Shown: piece by piece, positions 56,942 through 64,000 of the stretch
Position numbering within the stretch: the stretch's first letter is position 1
Layout of the letters: every line of letters begins with the position of its first letter
Source: Brevipalpus yothersi
Taxonomy: Eukaryota; Arthropoda; Arachnida; Trombidiformes; Tenuipalpidae
Direction: 5' to 3'
DNA length: 64,000 nucleotides
Assembly (NCBI GenBank): GCA_003956705.1
Contig: QZCP01000081.1
Location: 1 to 64,000, forward strand
The notes under the pieces: generated by a model
Seen by the model: the letters and a program-made list of their open reading frames with translations, nothing else
What the model was told of the DNA's origin: nothing
Database searches by the model: none
Translations under genes and position numbers: made by a program

Positions 56942-58888
56942 ATGAGTCAAAAAAGACGAATCTCAGAGCGCATTGCTGCCCGTCAAGCAGCTGGTTTGGT
57001 TCAACCGGAAGATTCAGAATCAGAATTAGGGCCGGAAGTGAAACGAAAGTATATGAGGAGAAATAAGGGTAAAAAGGAAAAAAAATGTCCCTCTACCAAA
57101 ATTTAACCGGAAGTATGTGAAGAAGAATGAGTATAAAGCTGTGATTAATAATGGGAACAAGCCAGCCAAGAGATTAAATCAGGTATGATTTTGTATCTTA
57201 TCATCAACGAATAGACTCCATAAGTTGTACATCTGTAACATCAACAGAACACCGAATGAATAGCCATTCTTTGTCTTTGAGACTAGGCTTGATGATCTGT
57301 TGGTGACTTGATTCGGTTGATTCGATTTTTTTCTCGTTATACAAGTTATACAAGAAAAGTTTGATGATTAATACATTCTTCTTTAGGTTTCCAGTGATGT
57401 GCCGAAGGTTAAACGAAAGTGTATAAAAAGGAATGAGACTAAAACTACGACAAAAAATGGAGATGAGTCAGCTGAATTGAATCAGGTATGATTTTGTAAT
57501 TCATTCATCAGTAAATCGATTCCATAATTTATCTACGTTGCCCACAGAACAATCTTGTTCACTTTATCGTTGAGACTCAATTAATGAGCTAAAGCAACTT
57601 GTTATGACAAGAAATATCTTTGATCTCCTCAGGTTTTCAATGATGTACTCCATCAACCAGACATAATTGAGAAAATTTTCAGCTATTTGGGAGCTTATGA
57701 TATCGAAAGCTGTAGCCAAGTGTGTCAAGCCTGGTATAAAGTGGTAGCTCGATGGTATAACAGAGTTCCGATTGATGGATGCTCAATAGTACAAAAAGAT
57801 ATGACATGTGAACTCGAATCTCTTCGGTAAGTAGATTGTATTGTTTTTTCTTTCAGATTCATCACTTTCTCTCCGGTCTTGTTTGTTTCAGCAAAAGTGA
57901 AAAGAGGAAGCACTTGAAAGTGAAAGATGAGGTGTTTGAACAGATAGAGCAAAAAGGCTATTTTCCTGATTGTTGGTGGTTTTATGGTAGAAATGATCAT
58001 TTTGTGTCAATACTCAAATTGGAAATTGGTGGATTGGTCAAAAGTTTCTACTATACCAAAAATTTGTTTCCCAGCCTCTCATTGATCTCCGTGGACCGCT
58101 CCTTTGAGGATATTGCTGAAGCAATATCACCAAAATTTCCAGCTATAGTTCTGGAGCAACGACATATGAGAATCTCTCGAAGGTCTGAAAACAATATTCA
58201 TCAATCATTGAGCAACATTTTCAAAAAACCTCGTCTTTTCGAGTCTTTGAAGCACGAAATACTGAGAAAAAGAAGCGCATATAGTTTTTTCGAAGCTCTC
58301 TATATAAATCGACTGTCTTCCGATCAGAAGATCATCGTAACTGATTGGTCCAATCCAAATAGTGAAAAGCCGAATCTGAATGATCCTGAGAACCCTGTTA
58401 AAGCTTTAATCTGTCTCAGCAAACACAGCTCCAAAGTATATGGACGTTTATTGAGCAAATTTCTCGAAGGAGCTGATTTTGATTTTGACATTTCCTGGGG
58501 AAAAATGAACTTCTCTCCAAACTCTCGTTTATCAATTTACAATCCGAATGATAAAGATTTCTGTCCATCACTGGCAATAACTATTGCTTTCGTTGGAAAA
58601 CAAATTCAATCAAGAATTGCCTCGATCAGATGGATGAATAGGTATTCTATTAAAATTTCATCACCAAACATACTAAATGATCTCCTGGAATTCAAGAGGG
58701 ATCTTGATATCCCGATCGATGATGGGAGAGTTTTGGGATTTGTTTTTGAAAGCTATGGTTGGTACACACGCATGGACATCAATTTTGTGAAATTATGTGA
58801 AGTGTTTCCATTTGTTAAATTTATCAGAATTAAGTGCAAAGGCAATGGGAGATGGTCAAAGTTGAGTATCCATCTTATCAGAATTTAG
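56942..58888 (+). pseudogene. F-box/FIST_C copy 11, first exon frameshifted
   Basis: Close paralog of the 23.2-kb gene. Exon positions 56942-57182, 57387-57485, 57633-57826 and 57892-58888. Compared with the paralog, exon 1 lacks 2 nt in an A-rich run near 57075-57086, giving a stop at 57104-57106 after 54 codons. Exon 2 keeps the frame but lost an internal basic repeat. Exons 3 and 4 are intact: LHQPDIIEKIFSYLGAYDIES, SQVCQAWYKVVARWY, LFPSLSLIS, INRLSSDQKIIVTDWSN, FDISWGKM, TIAFVGKQI, DDGRVLGFVFESYGW and the terminal IHLIRI. A full-length protein would need translation from an unseen start or a repair by splicing. The frameshift may also be a sequencing error in the homopolymer. Confidence 0.65.
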
Positions 58889-59736
58889 AATGGTCTATTT
58901 GGATTTTTTGGTTGCTGTCATACTCTATTGAAATCTGATTAAATATCTAATATTTATGGCTTGTTGAATGCTGAAAGTTCCTTTATTCCATTCTTTCGCT
59001 TTCAAAACACTGATCAAGAGTCATGCTGGAAGGGCTCATCAGTGTATGGAGATAAGATATATCTACCTGCCGGAGTCATAATTATCGATGCTACATTTCA
59101 AATGATGATGGAAAAATCTGATGATAAATGAGCGAAATATGACTAAAAGAAAGTTATTAAGAACCGACCCCAAAGTGGAAGGTTGTACAAAAATCATATC
59201 CAAAGGTGATCGGGGTATGAATTCTTTCATCATACATGTACATGTACTATCTATGCTTGCACTAGAGATTAACTCGGAAGCAGAATAATCATTCACTGGT
59301 CTGACTTTCCATTTCGATTGGATGTATCTTGTATCTTCAATCTTTCCAATTTTTTCGATACAGGTTTATGCAACTCACGAAACTGAAGATGCGATCTGAT
59401 GATTATAAAAGCTGCTCCAAAGGAGCGTTAAGAGAATGATGAGACATTTATTCATCCACTCCAAACTTTTTCGTTCAGAGATGATCAATCATTTACATCT
59501 GCTTTCAAAGCATAGATATGCAGTTGGAGCGGTTCGATCTTATGACTTTCCATAATTTTGCTTAATGATCGGCCGTATTCATGCTCAAGCAACTCTGAAA
59601 AATACATGTTTCCAATATTGAACAAGAACGAGAATTTTGAAGGGCAGAAGAGTGATACGTAAGCAACCAATCGGCCAATTAACAATCAATATAGGTCGTT
59701 TAATATTGTAAATGCACTATGTGAAAGACTTTAATT
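58889..59736. other. Intergenic, convergent 3' ends
   Basis: Between copy 11 (plus) and the ubiquitin protease (minus). 59393-59450 resembles 28577-28640. A minus-strand frame at 59485-59685 has no signature that I recognise. Confidence 0.5.
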
Positions 59737-62700
59737 TTAAAGACGAGATGAAACAGAACTTTCAACGTAAAACAGGATATAGGCATCTTCCACATCTTCT
59801 GGAATGAAATTCTTGAGCTCACTCACTCTGAAAAAATAAAAGACGAATTTCAGTAACAGGGAGGCAATCAAATCTCAACTAAGATCTCATGTGTGATTAA
59901 TTTCAGCTCACCTTTCATCATTAAAATGATACCACTTGGAGCCATGTCGTCCGTAGGATGTGTAATGACCAGATCTTATAGATCCTCCATGATGCAGAAC
60001 TATGCTGTTGAGAGTGTAATATTTTGATTTCGTGAATATCCGCTCAGAAGCTATTACTTTAGGTAAAACAAGCTTATATCCTTCGTTAGAAAATCTTTTT
60101 AGATCTGTGCAAAAGAAAGAAAAGATGAGAATGGAGCTTGTCCTGATGATTTCTAGAGAAAACTCACGGAGGACTAGAACAGGAGGAGCTTTTTCTATAG
60201 CCAAACGTTTCGTCGATTTGGTAGGCTTGTTGCAACGTTCACATTTCTTCAAGAGAGATAAAGAAAATCAGATGGAAAGAAGGGGCATAAATTATCATTT
60301 ACTCACTGCAAGCTCATCACGTGATAGTTCTTCAAGAGCGGTAAATTCCTTCAAACATTTTTCAGCATTAGTTTCACGTCTAAGAAAAGTAACGAGAAGA
60401 ATTTCATGTTTGAAAAATGAGAATGATCAACTAGATTGTTAAAACTCACACTCCAACTGGGAGGGGCAAAGAAAGTCCCCAAAAAGGATCATAACAAATC
60501 GAAGAGTTTCCACAAATTGAACAAGTGACAGTTGATGATAATAAACCAGCCATCATATCCACTAAAGAAGAGTTCTCTAAGGACTTATATTGATCCCAGG
60601 CTTCCGATGAAGATTTCGCTGAATGGAAAAGTTAACTGTTTAGAATCTAGCGATACTATTTGATACAGGTGAAAACTTACGAGATCTATACGTCCTAGGT
60701 GTAGAACTGGATCTTGCTGTATTTACTTCATCATGAAGAGCATTTATGAGATATTGGAAAAATTCTTGAGCGTCTTGTTGCCTGGGAAAAAAATAAAAAT
60801 CATGATTCAATTCCCTATCGATAAAAAGACTGAAGAATTCAACTGTACATCTATCAAATGAATAGATAGTAGATGATTTCAGTTGACTCTTTTGTGAGAA
60901 GATGAAAAAATTTCATCCTTTTTTCTATCGCCCGTTTCGGCCCATTTAAACTCACTCATATCCTCTGAATTTTGACTGTACACGAGTAAAAGAGTTTCGA
61001 AAGCTGGATGGATTCACCGTGTGGTTATTTGAATCGGCAATTTCCTCGAAAAGGCGTTTGAGAGCTGTGAATGAATATCAAGGAATCAGAACGCAAAATA
61101 AAACTAATTTGCTTTCAACGAACCCATATTTAAGGTTCCACGATCAGATTTTGTCAAATATTCTCGGAAAATTTCGGTTGAATATAATGATTGGAGGATG
61201 GAGTTCATGTAACAAGTATTTCCCAGATTACTCAGACCAGAGAGCTCAGGAGGGAGCTGCAGGAGAGGAAAAAAACGGAGAAGAGGAATGAAAAAAGACG
61301 ATCAGGTAATAAATCAAGCCAATCAAGTTGTGGTAGCTTAATGGAAAGCACCAAAATGCAGTCAAAGATAGTGAACACAGGCGGAATGGAGGAAGAGCGA
61401 AGAAATACCATGAATGTCTAATGACCAATGCTAATGTGTCGCTTTGAATACGACATGATAAGAAGCATAAGCGTATCCTTGAAAGATATGGGTGTAAACA
61501 GCTAACTCGAGGATGTTCTCGTTTGATGATGGAACAAGGTTTTCCAAATGTTTTTGGCAGGAAAAACCGATATTTTTGCTCAATAGATATGAAAGAAGGA
61601 GACATTCAGAGAGCAAAATAGAAGATTTATCTATCATTCACCAATAAGAAGATCATTTCTCTCAGGGATAATGAATTGATAAACTTACACCAGGACTCGA
61701 AGGAAATAATCCTCTCAATAATTTCCTCTGCATCTGATTAAGTAGAGAGAAATTGAATTCGAAGAGTGGAGAATCATCTTACACACATTGTTAGAGTCGA
61801 ACAGTTACAATTAAGCTTTAAAGCGTGATTGAGATACCGAAAAGGAGAAAAAACGAGTGAATACACAAGTGTGGAGGTCTCACCTCATTTTTATCATCAG
61901 TTAATGTGTACTTTTTGCGCCTTGAGAATGGTGACAAATAGGAAGATGATGAAACAGACTGTAGGAAAGAAAAATTTCAATGATAATCAATCGGATTTTC
62001 GTAACTGTTTTACAATTTTGACGTAGAATAACCAACCTTCGAAGATGAACTTGAGTTGAAGTCATCGTCATTATATTCCAAACTCGATCGACGATGATTG
62101 TAACGAGTAAGTTGAATAGAACTAGGTGTTGACGAAGAGCCTGAAAGTTTTTGAGATGATTAGTGAAATTCATTCATTCATTTAGTGAAAAGTGCTGAAA
62201 TCCTGAGCAAATGAGCCCATTTTCCAAGAGCTCCTCAAATAACTCAAATTGGTGCAAATGATTCATGCACTTGACAGAATTTTTTAATGCTAAATGAATG
62301 TTACATGTATGTGCATTATATTCTAATTTAAGAGCATCAGCTGACTTGCTTGCGCTCAAAAAAAGCTGTGAAAGCATTGATCTCTTCTCATTTACTTATG
62401 CCAACTTTTAAAAGGTGTGAAAAAACGATCAACTTATGGTTGATTTTTGTTTAGAAATCATAGGAAAACTAGTTAAATTAATTTGTTCGTTGAACAACAT
62501 TAAGTGAACTAGAAAGTTAAATGAGAATAGATCTAGAATAGATGTAGATGGCCTTGCTAAATGCCATAGATGTTTGCCAAGCTAAGTAAACTGATGCAAT
62601 TAAATGTTTGAATGGGAAATATATCAGAAAAATAATCACCTGAGTTTAATGAGAGTAGGCAAGATGGACGATGAGATGAAGAGTAGCTCGATGGAAGAGT

Positions 62701-62850
62701 TGATGAAGAAAATGATGAGATGGGTCGATAGCTTGATGTTGAATACGTTGAATTCCGATCGTAAGTACTTCGATAAGAGGTTGATGTTTTAGATGGCAAA
62801 GGGGATCGATAGATACTGCTTCGGTAGGATAGACTGGTTGATACAGGCAT
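59737..62850 (-). CDS. Ubiquitin-specific protease, USP2/USP21-like
   Basis: Cysteine protease that removes ubiquitin from proteins. Thirteen minus-strand exons in transcript order: 62640-62850, 62037-62140, 61884-61958, 61783-61815 (weak), 61689-61733, 61124-61256, 60956-61064, 60681-60781, 60450-60618, 60307-60379, 60168-60246, 59912-60104, 59737-59827; total 471 aa, phases consistent. The first about 155 residues are Ser/Thr/Tyr-rich and disordered (MPVSTSLSYRSSIYRSPL). The catalytic domain starts LPPELSGLSNLGNTCYMNSI (nucleophile Cys), then FRGYEQQDAQEFFQYLINA, the zinc finger VTCSICG and KCERCNK, HLKRF and the His box LHHGGSIRSGHYTSYGR, followed by KWYHFNDERV. All expected catalytic blocks are present. 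The donor after the Cys-box exon (61124) is weak, and the ATG of the first exon is chosen for lack of an earlier one. Family call strong; subfamily by domain order and short finger, less so. Confidence 0.88.
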
Positions 62851-64000
62851 GTCGATCAAGGATGTTTGTTCTCAAGTTTTTTTTTCTCTTAAAAGATAGA
62901 TTGCTAGTAAATTCCAAGGGAGATGATGATGAGAATCAATGAAGGGCGTATCTCTGATTCATCTCAGAACAACAAATTGTAAATCAAATTGAATTGAAAA
63001 ATTTATATATATGTGTGTGTGTATTGCCAATGTGATCAATCAACAATAACAAAATAAACAGAGAGTAGTTATGAATATAACGAGTTGAGAGTTTTTTTTG
63101 TTCTACTCAACAGCAAACAGTTGAACTGATACGATCCAAATCGAACTCAAGGACACAAGTGATGATGATCTAGTGAGAAGAAGAGAGATAGAGAATTGTT
63201 TCACGTCATGTTTTAACAAACTATTTGACACAATCTTTGAAGTTGAGAGACGAAAAAAAATTTGAGCTTTTTTTCTACAATGGCAATTACGATTTCAACT
63301 GATCACATCAATGTAACAAGATTTTTTACAAAGAATTCTTTAGTAAATGATCACAGCACGCTGATATGTGTCTATGTGGTCAGAGATGAAGATTGTGGGA
63401 AACGAATCAATCACCAAAGTGTGAATGTAATAATATACTTGTTTTTCGTAGATAGAAAATCGAAGCTACTCAAAAATCACCTACACATTTGCTCACCGAA
63501 TCGAAGTTATCATTCATACACAAATGATGGCTGAACCACAAACTGATATTTTTTTCCACTAGTTTTTCTGTTCTAGATATGGAGCAAAACAACAGCAAGG
63601 ATTATGCGACATATACATACACACACAACGTATGGCTCGATGCCAAAGAAGGACATTTTAGAGCGTAGGTTGGCCAAGATAGTGGAGGATCGAATCCAAA
63701 AATACATGTAAAAGCGAATGGCATGGAGTGGGAAGAGGATGCTGACAAGCTTTTGAACGCGAGGCTATGAGAGTGGAATATAATATCTCAAGGCGATTGA
63801 TTGTTTTCTCCCTGTTTTTTCTTCTCTTTCCTCTCTCTACATCGAAAATACCAATATTTGATATGATTCAAGCTGTTACCATCATTCTCTGAGATAATAA
63901 TAATAAAATGAAAATTTTGCCTACCTTATTCAAAAATTGGGTATCTCTCTCTCTTTTTTTTCACCAACTTCTCCACAGGATATCGCACGAAGATGGAGAT
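62851..64000. other. 5' flank of the protease, no gene seen
   Basis: Short TA/TG dinucleotide run at about 63004-63023. A plus-strand frame at 63262-63534 has no signature. The window ends here; CT patches lie near 63830 and 63945. Confidence 0.5.

Noticed and set aside
59485..59685. Minus-strand frame of 66 codons near the protease 3' end
   Set aside because: No signature, no splice link to the protease exons, no paralog.
1..64000. CRISPR arrays, bacterial operons, rRNA or tRNA genes
   Set aside because: The window has introns throughout, no regular spacer repeats, and no cloverleaf or rRNA segment that I could identify by reading.

Overview
The window is eukaryotic nuclear DNA: AT-rich, with short GT-AG introns (about 50-200 nt), polypyrimidine acceptors, and secreted TIMP-like and cystatin-like proteins. 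An animal is certain enough. A small-genome arthropod such as an acariform mite is my best guess, but no marker gene proves it.

The dominant feature is a lineage-specific family of two-domain genes: an N-terminal F-box, then a C-terminal region that I match to the FIST_C domain of F-box only protein 22 (FBXO22). I reconstruct ten intact members (plus strand 0.4-1.9, 5.1-6.6, 16.1-17.5, 23.2-25.2, 25.8-28.1, 29.8-31.2, 39.5-40.9, 41.6-43.0 and 49.2-51.3 kb; minus strand 12.6-13.8 kb). One member has a frameshifted first exon (56.9-58.9 kb), one is a pseudogene split by a Tc1 transposon (34.2-36.7 kb), one is 5'-truncated on the minus strand (20.5-20.9 kb), and three are relics (8.15-8.31, 14.70-14.88 and 43.0-43.26 kb). 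Members share a phase-2 intron right after the F-box, core residues around NRYxSxHKVIITDW, a block like SIAFAGK, and a C-terminus HL(I/V)R(I/V/F). They differ in 5' exons, many of which are Arg-rich, and in acidic loops. By homology they would be SCF ubiquitin-ligase substrate adaptors.

Between 29 and 45 kb the family has spread as segmental units. Each carries a conserved upstream module, and two carry a minus-strand companion gene of unknown function (32.15-32.68 and 44.25-44.83 kb). The Tc1 element (34831-36114) has an intact DD34E transposase, about 27-bp inverted repeats and a TA target duplication. Two unrelated minus-strand genes lie at 36.8-38.2 kb.

The remaining genes are mostly small secreted proteins. 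There are four TIMP/netrin-like genes (10.7-11.3 kb and a cluster at 51.6-55.6 kb, all minus), two cystatin-like genes (9.3-9.9 and 46.2-46.7 kb) and a six-cysteine secreted protein (3.2-3.9 kb). Others are a four-pass membrane protein (19.7-20.2 kb), a helix-turn-helix protein (21.1-22.0 kb) and, at the right edge, a 13-exon ubiquitin-specific protease on the minus strand (59.7-62.85 kb). Joint action of the F-box proteins and the protease is only a thought prompted by neighbourhood. The exon models are mine, built from splice consensus, reading phase and paralog comparison.
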